Positions 52,960-62,900 of a DNA stretch of 64,000 nucleotides are shown here, one piece after another. The position numbers and the translations under genes are program-made. The notes beneath the pieces are model-generated. The model was given only the letters and a program-made list of their open reading frames with translations, had not been told where the DNA came from and made no database searches. Source of the stretch: Nitzschia sp. pyKryTriq1 (Eukaryota > Bacillariophyta > Bacillariophyceae > Bacillariales > Bacillariaceae); assembly GCA_956465555.1 (NCBI GenBank), contig OY101120.1, forward strand, positions 1,420,001 to 1,484,000, read 5' to 3'. How positions within the stretch are numbered: the stretch's first letter is position 1; each line of letters starts with the position of its first letter.

Positions 52960-53640
52960 TCTCCGAATCCTTCAGAATTATACAGAATCATTTGCCGCGT
53001 GTCTCGATATTCGATTCCTTCGAATCATCAGGCAGTCAGTCTGATTATTTACCCCTTCGAGTCCTTCGGGACAGTCCATGTAGACTTCTTCTTCGAGTTC
53101 GCCCTCCAGAAATGCGCACTCAACATCGATAAGTAGTCCTTTCAAATTCCATAGTAGCATTGCTACCAGAAGAATTCGCCAAGTTGTATCGTTGATAACT
53201 GGCACAAAGTTCTCTGTGAAATCGATTCCGGGTATTTGGCTGTAACCGCAGGCAACCAATCGAGCTCGGTACACGCCATTTCGTTTCTTTTTAAATATCC
53301 ACTTGCATTTAACGCAGCGTCTGTTATTTGGTAGATCACGTCGTTTGTAGTTTCTCCAAACTCTGCGACGTATCATGTCACCAAATTCCTTCTTGATCGC
53401 AGCTTGCCAAAACGCTCTTTCATTTGGATCCTCATGATCCCAAGCTTCACGGAATGTTTTCGGTTCATGAAATTGCTCCTGCTTTGCGTCAATCGCCTCA
53501 AGTAGTAGCTCTCTCGCAATGAACGAATATTCTACCGGTTTGGGAAACAAAAGATTAGCCTGTTCCTGTACTGGCGTTTCATCCCTTCCTGTTTCCAAAA
53601 CTCTGTAGAAAGGTGTGATGGTCTAGCAAAATAGTTCGGT
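52960..53640 (-). mobile_element. Ty1/copia retrotransposon fossil, reverse transcriptase part
   Basis: On the minus strand the sequence resembles the start of the copia-type reverse transcriptase domain: a FREAWDHEDPNERAFWQAAI-like entry, KCKWIFKKKRNGVYRARLVA and LLIDVECAFLEGELEEEVYM. Only this part of the polyprotein is recognisable. Integrase, protease, RNase H and terminal repeats are not seen, so it is broken and truncated, a fossil. The reading is fairly well preserved over about 600 bp, which suggests a moderately recent loss rather than a very ancient one. Copia-like elements are abundant in diatoms. Confidence 0.85.
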
Positions 53641-54338
53641 CGGTCCACGCGCGCATGTACCAGAGTCTACGTGTGACATCATCAAAAATCTATTTTAGTA
53701 CTTTTGTTTACATATCCACCTTAAAAGTGCTTGTACTAAGCTACTAGTAGTAGAGAGTACAAAAAATAGTCTAATAGAGAGCAAAAACCACCTACCGGTA
53801 CCGGTACTTTGTACTGGGTACGTTTCGTACTGAACCTGGTACAAACTGTAGGTATATATTGTACCTGTACGTGGAACGCATTTTACTGTATCATACGAAC
53901 GGGTGCACGTGTACCTTTAATTCGAGCACAGAGAATTAGAGCAGAGCTACTCCCTGTTCTCCCTATATGCTATATTTTTATATTCAGGCCAAGATAGGCC
54001 AAGAATCTTGGCCTGGGCCAAGAATAGGCCAAGAATTCTTGGCCCAGGTCAAGCGGGCTTTGCCACGGAGCGTTGCTAGCGCGAAAGAGCATTGTCCAAG
54101 CGTGCCCGTAAAGCGAGTTCCACGTTATTGCGCGGTGACGCACACCCTTGGATGTTCCAGTACATAGCTGGTACAACAGCTACGCTGCTCCACACTACTG
54201 TTCCGTCGCTAGAGGCGTTTGCCACGATATCAGTTGTCGATTTGTCAGGCGGGGAAGAGCCGCGCCTTCAGGTCAAAGTCCTTGTATCAAGTAACGAGCA
54301 ACCCATTTCCAAATCTCTCTTCTTTATCATGCTAAAGT
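53641..54338. other. Spacer with GTAC strings and inverted repeat
   Basis: GTACCGGTACC-type strings at about 53793-53825, then the inverted repeat described next. The right part is the likely promoter of the NYN-domain gene. Confidence 0.45.
53986..54053. repeat. Nested inverted repeat of AGGCCAAGAAT units
   Basis: Three to four copies of AGGCCAAGAA/TTCTTGGCC alternate in direction. Within them lies a perfect 18-bp palindrome at 54027-54044 (GGCCAAGAATTCTTGGCC), and a 13-bp stem CCTGGGCCAAGAA (54012-54024) pairs with TTCTTGGCCCAGG (54036-54048). Strong hairpin or cruciform potential. Confidence 0.9.
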
Positions 54339-55304
54339 ATGCATTTGAATTGTCTAGCTCCCCCACTGATTTTGTTGGGCTTGCGATGGTCAACGTTTGC
54401 TTTGAGCAGTAACTCGTCCAGTCGGTTTGATCGGAAACTTGCAAAGGCCGTTTCGAAACTCGATCTCTTTGCCCTTCGAGAAAGTCCAAAGATTCTAATA
54501 GTTGATGGGGACAATGTGCGAGGGACGGCACGCTTTGATTGGAGTCATGTCGAGGTTCAATGTCGCATCGATGCGTATTGTCGCCAACTTCCCATCGACT
54601 ATTCTGTCGTCGTTTGGGATCATGGAAGTTGTCCATTCGTCTCGCAAGTGACGCCAAGTTGTACAGCTCTCTTTTCTGGTCTTTCAAAGCGTGCAGATGA
54701 TGTCATTGTCAGAGAGGTGGATCGTTTATTGTCTATAGGAAAGCGAGAGCTTCGTGGGGAGGCTTCGGTGGTGGTAGTTACAAATGACAAGGGCTTGACT
54801 GGTCGGTTGCGGGGAAAAGTAACGGAGATTGCAAAGGCTGGAGAAACTTGTCCTCCGATGTTGTTGACAATGGATTCTACTCGTTTTACAGAAATTCTTC
54901 GAAATATTGATGTTGAACCCTTCGTGACTAAACGAGATCAAGTACTTCATAAGACTATGGAGGATGCAAAAGATCTTTTCTATCAGTATCGAACTAGATT
55001 GCGTGGTAGCTTCGACAAACGTGAAACAACGTGGGAAAGAGCTGTGTTGGCGGAATTATTGAGGAGGTTATTGATGCAGCAGCAGCAGCAGCAGAACTCG
55101 CAGCATCTCGGACAAGACACTTTCGTGTCCCAGTATCTTCAAGATCTGGAATCCCGTGGGTATTATTCAGTTGCTTCGTTCGACCCAAACAGCATTCTTC
55201 AACAAAGTACAAACATATTCCATGGGCCCACTCGCCTTGATAGACGCCAAAAGAAGGCCATGGCAAAGTTCAACGCCATGATCAAAGTAAATAGCCAAGA
55301 TTGA
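54339..55304 (+). CDS. NYN/PIN-like (YacP-type) nuclease-domain protein
   Basis: 321 residues. After a hydrophobic N-terminus (APPLILLGLRWSTFAL, possible organelle or ER signal) comes a NYN/PIN-like fold: strand ILIVDGDNVRG with the first acidic pair, YSVVVWDHG, SKRADDVIVREVDRLL and SVVVVTNDKGLTGRLRG. Order and acidic residues fit the YacP-type NYN domain, a metal-dependent RNase fold. The C-terminal 120 residues include a Gln-rich run (MQQQQQQNSQ) and a basic tail (RLDRRQKKAMAKF). Substrate is unknown. Its stop is 27 bp from the stop of the convergent gene. Confidence 0.75.
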   Translation: MHLNCLAPPLILLGLRWSTFALSSNSSSRFDRKLAKAVSKLDLFALRESPKILIVDGDNVRGTARFDWSHVEVQCRIDAYCRQLPIDYSVVVWDHGSCPFVSQVTPSCTALFSGLSKRADDVIVREVDRLLSIGKRELRGEASVVVVTNDKGLTGRLRGKVTEIAKAGETCPPMLLTMDSTRFTEILRNIDVEPFVTKRDQVLHKTMEDAKDLFYQYRTRLRGSFDKRETTWERAVLAELLRRLLMQQQQQQNSQHLGQDTFVSQYLQDLESRGYYSVASFDPNSILQQSTNIFHGPTRLDRRQKKAMAKFNAMIKVNSQD

Positions 55305-55331
55305 AAAACATCAGTACTGTGGCACTTCCCA

Positions 55332-55856
55332 CTACCGCGACATGACTATCGCTCTCGGAGCGTCGGAAAAAGCCGCGCGACTGTCCATCAGAGCACGCTG
55401 ATGCGCCCAGGATTGAGCGACTCTAGAATATGGACGATAGACCTTCGACAACCACATTTCGTCGATTGATCCATAGATTTGTCGTTCAACTACCGCTGAA
55501 ACGGCACTTTTCATGCGCAGAAGACGCCCCCCGTCGTCGTGATTCGTCAAAGATTCCAAGCCGCGTAGACGTTCCTTTTCCTCGCCTTCCCATGAAAACT
55601 GTCTCGATCTGTATTCGCGGATCAAGTCCACGATTTCAAGTTGGATTCGTTTATGCTCGGATTTGCTCATGTAGAGGAAATTCAGCTCTTGCCGTGAGAA
55701 GCCTTCACGAGTGGAAATCTCCAAAACCTGGTCGTTTTTGGCGAAGTTGACAGTTCGTTCGGATCTCGCTGTCCTGGGTCTCTTATGCCTAGTTAGAATG
55801 GGAGAATCCGCTCGTTTGACATCCATGTGAGGGGAATTTTGAAGAAAAGCCACCAT
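55332..55856 (-). CDS. Small diatom-type unknown protein
   Basis: 174 residues in one exon from ATG 55856. The centre reads VNFAKNDQVLEISTRE, then a FSRQELNFLYMSKSEHKRI helix region. From memory, a 'VxFxxxxxVxEIxxRxxxTxEExxxxWYxxxE' pattern recurs in a large stramenopile family of unknown function, and this protein fits it loosely. The C-terminal half is helical with many Arg/Ser. No localisation signal or catalytic motif is visible. Confidence 0.6.
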   Translation of the reverse strand: MVAFLQNSPHMDVKRADSPILTRHKRPRTARSERTVNFAKNDQVLEISTREGFSRQELNFLYMSKSEHKRIQLEIVDLIREYRSRQFSWEGEEKERLRGLESLTNHDDGGRLLRMKSAVSAVVERQIYGSIDEMWLSKVYRPYSRVAQSWAHQRALMDSRAAFSDAPRAIVMSR

Positions 55857-57470
55857 TTTCGAAAAGAGGAACTACAGTACTTCTTGCTTGTCAAGCAGGA
55901 ACTCTGTGAAGTTGTGCGAAGCAGGAGTAACACACTCCTGGTGCGAAGGAAGTTCATTCTTCAATCATCAATCATCGCGTACCAGTAGTACCATACTTCA
56001 TAATTTCAATTCAACGTTCAACGGATGCTGATGTGAGTATTCGTATATGCCCTCAATCGCCCAAATTCCTATATGACGTCATCATGTGCTCATAAGAAGA
56101 AAACAAAATATTGCCTTTATTTAGGGGGTCAGTCCCCAAGCCGAACGATGTACGAGTACGTGTACAGTTGTAAAAAATTGAGATCTCAATTAAACCGTTT
56201 CCCGCGGAGTAGCTGGCCCGTACGTCACTAGAAAATTAAATAAAGTTTTCCGACGTGTCGTAGATTTCATTTACCGCGCGCCATGGTGCTGACGATGGTG
56301 GCGTCCAGCAATACTACCATCTTCATGGCATCCGCGATAGTAGCAGTAGTAGTAGTAGTACTAAAAATGGGACGATACGCGGATGCCCGCTCGGGCTCCA
56401 CGCGTTTCATCTAGGGGCCTGGCCACCGTCTTGTTTTTCACTGCCGTTAGAATCGCTTTATTGATAGAACCGGTCAACATTAATTAATGTGCGCGACTTC
56501 TCCCTTTCAAAAACTCCCTCGAGTTTGAAAGGTTGCTCTCTTCTTTACCGTTGCAAGAGATGTGAGAGGTGGAGGTGGAAGGCGTCGAAATGCACTTCTT
56601 GTAGAGATCGCAGACCACTCTTCCTCGGATTTCATTATTGGTGATTTGTCGTGGGTATCCTCTTTGGACATGCGCTGCAAATCTGTAGTAGTTACTTGGG
56701 CTGGTAACCTGTCACGATGCTATCAGAGATGTAGTCTGATTAGATCGAGATCGAATAGAATTGCGATAGTGAAACTAAAGTAATGATGACAATGTTGATA
56801 GAATGTTTCTATTTGCTGAATTGTGAGAAAAGCTATCTAGGAGCCAATGCTGCTGTACGATGTTGGAAGAAGAGATCCATCAAAAAGATCTTGATTTTGA
56901 TTTTGTTCTTCCTCATAACGGTCAGAAATGTCCGCATGAAACGGGCGCGCTAAATCGGTCGATGACAGACGGAAGAGTCGCATGAGTCTTGTAGCGATCT
57001 CGTTCTTGTTCTGTGACAATCCCTGCTTCCTGCTTCGCGCCATCTCCATTGGTCAATCTGTGTCTTCTCTCTGGCGAAATTCTGTGCCGACAGCTGTCAC
57101 GGTAAGTCGTGTCGAGAGGAGAAATCATGCTGTCGTCATCAATCGTTAGGAGAGTACACGAGTAACTGGTACGCATTGCCGGATGGCGTTGTCTCGGAAC
57201 TCGTTCGGTACAGCGGTACATACAGTAGAAGAAGAAGACGAAGAAGGAATGTCATCATCATCATCATCATCCGCCACCGCCGACCGCCCTCGCTCGACTC
57301 GACGACTCTCATCTTTGGAGATCCATCGATCCGACCGAAGTCCAAAGTCACCGCCGTCATACCGGTATTTTTACTCGTACAAGTAGTGGGCATGCAATCC
57401 CATCCGTCTTCTCTCATTTATCTCAACTAAAATTCTTTTTCGCATTCGACCTCATCAGTCATCAGACACG
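55857..57470. other. 1.6 kb spacer
   Basis: No supported gene. Short-period repeats occur: (AGT)n at about 56337-56361 and (CAT)n at about 57252-57271. The stretch before 57471 is the promoter and 5' UTR of the ApaG gene; frames on both strands at 57140-57430 follow from the microsatellite composition. Confidence 0.45.
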
Positions 57471-59798
57471 ATGAAATCCACAGCCTTTGCCGTCTCAGCA
57501 TTCCTGGCTCAGGCCATGACTGGTCCCTTTGTGGGCGCCTTCACTCCCGTCTCCTTTCAACAGCGTGCGAGTGCCGTCGTTTCGACCAGAAGCAGCAGCA
57601 ACCACCTGCCGTCGGTCGGTCGTTTCGAATTCAATCTGTCCATGAGCACCGCCGACAGTGGAAGCTATCTTGGCATGGACGACGAGGATGACGATGAAGA
57701 CGACGATGACGACGAGGATTTGGATGACGACGAGCTGGTTGCCAGCCGCTACTCGGGCGCCAAGTCTCCGTTCACGGGCCTCAAATTGGATCCCTGGGAC
57801 CCCAACCCACTGATCAAGCCGCGGCCCAGCCGCTACTTCAAGGAGGACACCGAAACCGTCCCTGACGACCAACTCGTGCAGACCATGAGCGACGACGAGC
57901 GCAAGGAAAACCTGGCGGTGATGCGCCAGATTCGAAAGTCCGACCTGCCCGATCTCCGTATGCGCAAGGACCATGCGGGATGGGTCGAGGCGAACAATGA
58001 CTTGAAGCGGCGATACGGGAGAGATCCTTGGTTCGGCGTCAATGAGCGCCTCCGAGACGCCGTTCTGCTCGGAGACCCCGAAGAGAAGATCGACCAGTTG
58101 AAGGCGCTCGCTGCCAAACTGGGAGGCCCTCCCAAGGGCATCGAGGTGGGAACAAAGGGCTACGCTGTGCACACAGAAATTTACGACATCAACATGTCCC
58201 CCACCCGCGCCGCCTCCATGTTGGAACGCGAGCTACGGACCGAGCGTGCGGCCCGCGGACGAGCCATGATGGCGGAGCGGCGCAAGAACATGGAAAAGGC
58301 GCAGCAGCAGTACGAGGAAGATATGCAAAACCCAGGCCTCCGCGAAGACAAGGAGGCCAAGGAACGACGAGAGCGCACCATGCGGCGGTTAATGGGCGAG
58401 ATCGAAGAGGACAACAAGAAGAAGCGAGAACGCGCCAAGGACATTCTGGGAAAGCTCCCTGAAACGCCGGAAAACAGAACCAAAGCCATGGAAAAAGCCC
58501 TGCAAGAGGCGCGCGATGATTTCAAGAAAATCCGTCGAGAACAGCTCGGCAAGTCGCCAGCTGGAGACAAGGCCGAGCTTGCTGCTGCGGGGGCCGCAAG
58601 TGGCAGTGGCTCGAGTGCGTCTCGGGCACGCGAAGCAGCTGCAGCAGAAGCGGCAGGTGGGCGCCCTCGTCTCCCTGGAGATGACGATGTTACCAGGGGG
58701 GAAATCGACACGGCCGTCGAGCCTGCGTCCTCGACCACCACGGGTCCTCTCCTCGTCGAAGTATCCTCTGTCTACAACAAGGAACAATCCGACCCTCCCA
58801 TGCGGAAACACTGCTTTCAGTACACCATTCGCATCACCAACAACTCTCCTACAGATACTATCCAATTGCTAGGCCGACGCTTCGAAATCCAAACGGTTGG
58901 ATCGTCCATGAAGGACGTCGTACAAGGAGAAGGGGTCACTGGACGGACACCAATTTTGAAGCCAGGTGAAACCTTTGAGTACACCTCCACGGCTCCGCTG
59001 TCGGTGCGACCCATCGGAACGACCATCATTGCGGCTCGTATGCGGGGAGAGTACCGATATGTCACCTTGGCGGAAGGCCAAGAAACGGCTTCGGAAGAAC
59101 AAATCAAGGCGGGTGGTGAATCTACCGCCGATCTGGCAACCTTCCACTTCATTTTCCCCGATGACCAGCGCGTCAAGCCCTTCCGTGCAGAGGACGAAGA
59201 AGAGGAGGACGATGAAGACGACGACGAGGACGATGAGCCCACAACTGTCGCCAAAGAGGCTTCCGCTGCCAGGCCGGCGTCGACACCATCGGCCGCCCCA
59301 GCGTCAACACTTCCAGGAGACCAAGATATGAAAACGGGAGACATTTCATCTCCTTTCACCGACAGCTCGGAGACTGTTTCGGAAAATGTAAAAGTCACCG
59401 TCACCTCGTCTTATCGTCCAGAGCGATCGGATGCTGGTCTCGATAAGCATTGCTTTGCCTACAACATTCGCATCACGAACGAGTCCAAGCAACCCATCCA
59501 ACTCGTTTCGCGTCGATTTGAAATTCAAACAATTGGAAGTGACAACAAGGACGTCGTCCAAGGACCAGGTGTCACAGGCCGGCAACCCATTCTCAAACCA
59601 GGAGAATCCTTTGAATACACAAGCACTGCCCCTTTAAGCGTCAAGCCCCTACTGGAAAAGACACCCGTTGTGGCACGAATGCAAGGAGAGTACAATTTTG
59701 TCATTTTGGGCGATGATGGTTCCACTCCACTCAGCTCCAATCCCTTGCAAGCAAAATTGGGCATGTTCCATTTCATCCTACCTGCGCTGACTGGTTAA
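57471..59798 (+). CDS. Plastid-targeted protein with two ApaG domains
   Basis: 775 residues, single exon. The N-terminus (MKSTAFAVSAFLAQAMTG..VGAFTP) is a signal peptide with an AFTP cleavage motif, so plastid import is expected. An acidic run (DDEDDDEDDDDDED) follows. About 85-390 is a charged helical region (ERELRTERAARGRAMMAERR). Two ApaG (DUF525) domains occur at about 425-536 and 636-744, each with HCF-YTIRITN, LLGRRFEIQT / LVSRRFEIQT, DVVQGxGVTGRxPILKPGE and FEYTSTAPLSV. Bacterial ApaG is a single 125-residue fibronectin-III-like protein of unclear biochemical role. The linker between the domains is again very acidic. The two domains are similar enough to suggest an internal duplication. 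Confidence 0.87.
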   Translation: MKSTAFAVSAFLAQAMTGPFVGAFTPVSFQQRASAVVSTRSSSNHLPSVGRFEFNLSMSTADSGSYLGMDDEDDDEDDDDDEDLDDDELVASRYSGAKSPFTGLKLDPWDPNPLIKPRPSRYFKEDTETVPDDQLVQTMSDDERKENLAVMRQIRKSDLPDLRMRKDHAGWVEANNDLKRRYGRDPWFGVNERLRDAVLLGDPEEKIDQLKALAAKLGGPPKGIEVGTKGYAVHTEIYDINMSPTRAASMLERELRTERAARGRAMMAERRKNMEKAQQQYEEDMQNPGLREDKEAKERRERTMRRLMGEIEEDNKKKRERAKDILGKLPETPENRTKAMEKALQEARDDFKKIRREQLGKSPAGDKAELAAAGAASGSGSSASRAREAAAAEAAGGRPRLPGDDDVTRGEIDTAVEPASSTTTGPLLVEVSSVYNKEQSDPPMRKHCFQYTIRITNNSPTDTIQLLGRRFEIQTVGSSMKDVVQGEGVTGRTPILKPGETFEYTSTAPLSVRPIGTTIIAARMRGEYRYVTLAEGQETASEEQIKAGGESTADLATFHFIFPDDQRVKPFRAEDEEEEDDEDDDEDDEPTTVAKEASAARPASTPSAAPASTLPGDQDMKTGDISSPFTDSSETVSENVKVTVTSSYRPERSDAGLDKHCFAYNIRITNESKQPIQLVSRRFEIQTIGSDNKDVVQGPGVTGRQPILKPGESFEYTSTAPLSVKPLLEKTPVVARMQGEYNFVILGDDGSTPLSSNPLQAKLGMFHFILPALTG

Positions 59799-59948
59799 AT
59801 CTTTATCGGTATCGAACATGCAGCACGAAGTATGGTGCCACCTGTAGTACATGACTACCCCTGACCAGGCGACGCATTCGTCATCTTAAACTAGACACAT
59901 TGTACAAAATTCAGTTCTAAAACGCATCAATGTGATGTCTGCATTGGG

Positions 59949-62900
59949 TTAAATTAGTGCCAACTGACGCTCCAAGGCCTCTTTTTCTTCTCGGAGCCTG
60001 GTCACTTCTTTAGTTAGTTCCACGACTTGGATTTCAGCTACTACTGCACGCTCTTCGGCAGATAATCGCAGGGCGTCGGATTCCGCGATCACACTGCCCA
60101 GGTCGACTTTCGCCAACACATGACCAGCTACTTTGCGAAGTTCATCCAACTCGCTACCCACGAGTTGACACAGTCGGGGGAATATTGCAACCGCCATTAG
60201 ATCCATGTCTTCGCCCTCTTGGATGGTGCGACAAATCCTCAAGCAAGCTTGCACTTGGACGTCATCCAAAGGGTCTCCATTTCTTTTGTTCGATGAGATC
60301 GTAATTGTCGATGCGAGGACGCTCTCTGCGATTTTTTGCAGCGTCCGATTTTTTGCATCTATCCGGCACACACCTTTAAAACATGCTGTGAATAACGTCA
60401 GCGTGCCGCTATGTTGAGATGGGTCACCTTTGGCAACCTCCAAGCATTTGGAGGCCCCAGAGGCCAAAATGTGGCACATTTCGTCACGGCGATGAGGCGG
60501 TGTCATTTCTGCAGCCACTTTCACAAGTTCCACCAAATCCGACGCTCGGGGGATGGTAAGTACCTTCGACTCCTCCTTTGATGTCGGTGTGAGTACGCGA
60601 TTCAAAGTGACCAACATCTTGTCCCACAAGTCGTCTACGAATAGTAGTTTCGCCTTGAGGTCTCCTGCAGAAATTGCAAATTTGTCTTGTAATTTCTTGA
60701 AACTGGGTAATCCTAAAGTAACGAGTGCAATCAACGGTTTGTACGAAAGACCGACCCCTTCTAGTCGAGGATCCGGCTCGTCAAGGAAGGTCGTCAGCAT
60801 GCGGTATGTAACGAGCACACGGGTCTCGTCTGAAAGGCAATCTTTGGCAAATGCTTCTTCCAGGACCACTGAGGCTTCGTGCGACAGGATATCGACACCT
60901 TTCTTTGCTTTGCCGTTCTCGTCACGTTCCAAAAAGAAAGATTCGCCAGAAAGCTCAACCAAAGTCGAAAGTGCTTCCGGAGAACCGTCCGTTGCCATCG
61001 CACGGAGAATGTCCATGCACGAACGCTGTGCTTGCGACAGGAAACGAGCATCAGGGCTGCTCCACGATCCGAGGGCTACAACGGCGATGATTTGGACAAA
61101 GCGAGTTACCAAATGATCGCCCTCGCCTGGTCGGGGCCGAGGGAACGAGAGACGTTTCTCGAAATCTTCCACATTGTCAAATGTCCTCTTCTCTACAAAT
61201 TCATCGCCCTTGCAGCAATCGTACAATTTGCCCATGTCCTCGGCGAATTTGCTCAAAACTTGCACCTGTGTTGGTTCCAAGGTGTGGTGCAAACCTGATT
61301 CGTTGTGATTGGATGCATCACTCTCTAAGTGCTCACGAATCGAGTCCAAGACATCAAAAGCATCCAAGAAAAGGTTTTCTCTCCACATCTCGGTTACAAT
61401 AGAATGGGAGTGCCGCGGCGTGTGCTTGCCGTTGGCTTCGTTCTTGCCTGGACTTCGGACACTGCGAAGGGCTCCGTTGACAACTTCCATATTGGTCCCA
61501 ACGCGAGCAGGAGTGATGGCCGCGTGAACTCCTTCCTTGCATGAAAGTTGACAACACAAAACTAATAGTTCCGATCCAGCAGTTCGCAACTCCAACGTGT
61601 CCCGCCCCCCGACTTGCGTGGCTGAATCGAAGGCATAACCAAGCACTTTGTTCCAGGTATCTTCAAACCACGGAGTATCATCCTTCTTGCTCGCCACGCC
61701 CGAGCCGTCGTCCATGGTATCCAAAAGTTGAGAGAAAAAGTTCCTCAGCACTCTACAGAGCCCTCGAAGGACCAACGACTGCGTCGCTATCCATTGCTTT
61801 CCTGCGGAATCTCGCGAGTGATGAACTGAAACGACATAGCGCGACCTCTTGGAACCAGTCTCATTGCTCGCAGGCTCTTCACCGTTGTCAATGCTCGTAG
61901 TAACCTTGTCCAAGACAGCAAATACCATGTCACAAAGACAGGCGCGCCACTGATCATTAGTAAACTCCTGTCCACGCCCAGCAATACACGAAAAGAGAGT
62001 ATTGACAGCACAGTTTCGAACTTCGGCCCGCGTATCTGAACAGAGTACCACCAATTTGGACAAGGCGCGCTACAAATTATGGATATGTGAGAAATGCAGG
62101 ATAAGGATACTCGGGGAATCTTTTCGAGAGAACTTACATCAATTGAAGCTGTACCAGCGTCTTGGTCGGCGATAGTCCAAAGTAGACCAATCGCCGTCAA
62201 TGACGTGTTGACATCGTGATGGGAAGAACCAAACGAGGAGCAGCAATCAAGGAGCGACGTTCGAGCGACAGTGGAGGTATCTGTCAGGGCGGCAAAGTCG
62301 TCGACAATCAGTTTCAGGCATCGGAAGCCGACCAAACACGAGTTCGACCATTCGGCAGAGGAGCGTTCTTCGGAAGGGAGCGATGCAACAGCTTGGATCA
62401 CTGTTGTCCATGCTTCGTTGTCAAGATCATGTCCACAACTTTCCAAAATCGCGTGCAACGACTCAACACCGGCCTCGGCAACCACTGCTGCTTTGACATC
62501 ACGAATGCACTGACACAGTGGTGCAAGCAGTGCTTCCTGTGACACCGCGCCCTTCTCGAGGGTTTTATTTTTTACCGACTCTACTGCCAGGTACTGATTT
62601 TGCCGCGGGTCGATGAACATGAGTTGCCCCGGGCCGATAAAAGTGATTGGAAAACCGTCATCGTTGGCAAGTTGTGACATGATGAGCATGGCGATTGCAT
62701 CCATGGAAAAGTTTCTTACAGATGGAACATCGGAGGCCAGAGCACACAAACTCCGGTATATGGTCGCCCCACTATTGCTACTCCGAAACGAATTGGCCAT
62801 TGCCACGTCGACTAAAAGAGAAAATGTGAAAGGGACTTGATTGATGCGCATCGGATGTTTCGACCCAGCAACTCGGCGTCCAAACTCGGATTGATAGTCG

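Larger units (their letters stand above)
49967..52960. other. Gene-poor, AT-richer island
   Basis: No intact host gene. It holds an (AAC)n microsatellite at 50324-50349. At about 50895-50960 a short plus-strand stretch (CDHCGKKHNRTKYC) is reminiscent of a retroelement zinc knuckle. Several short low-complexity frames complete it. Base composition and decay suggest old inserted DNA, but apart from the copia fragment to the right I cannot identify elements. Confidence 0.4.

Noticed and set aside
54092-54412. 106-codon frame upstream of the NYN gene
   Set aside because: Overlaps the NYN start in another frame and shows no domain features.
58181-59404. Long minus-strand frames opposite the ApaG gene
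   Set aside because: Serine-rich antisense of acidic and Glu/Ala-rich codons; a common shadow.
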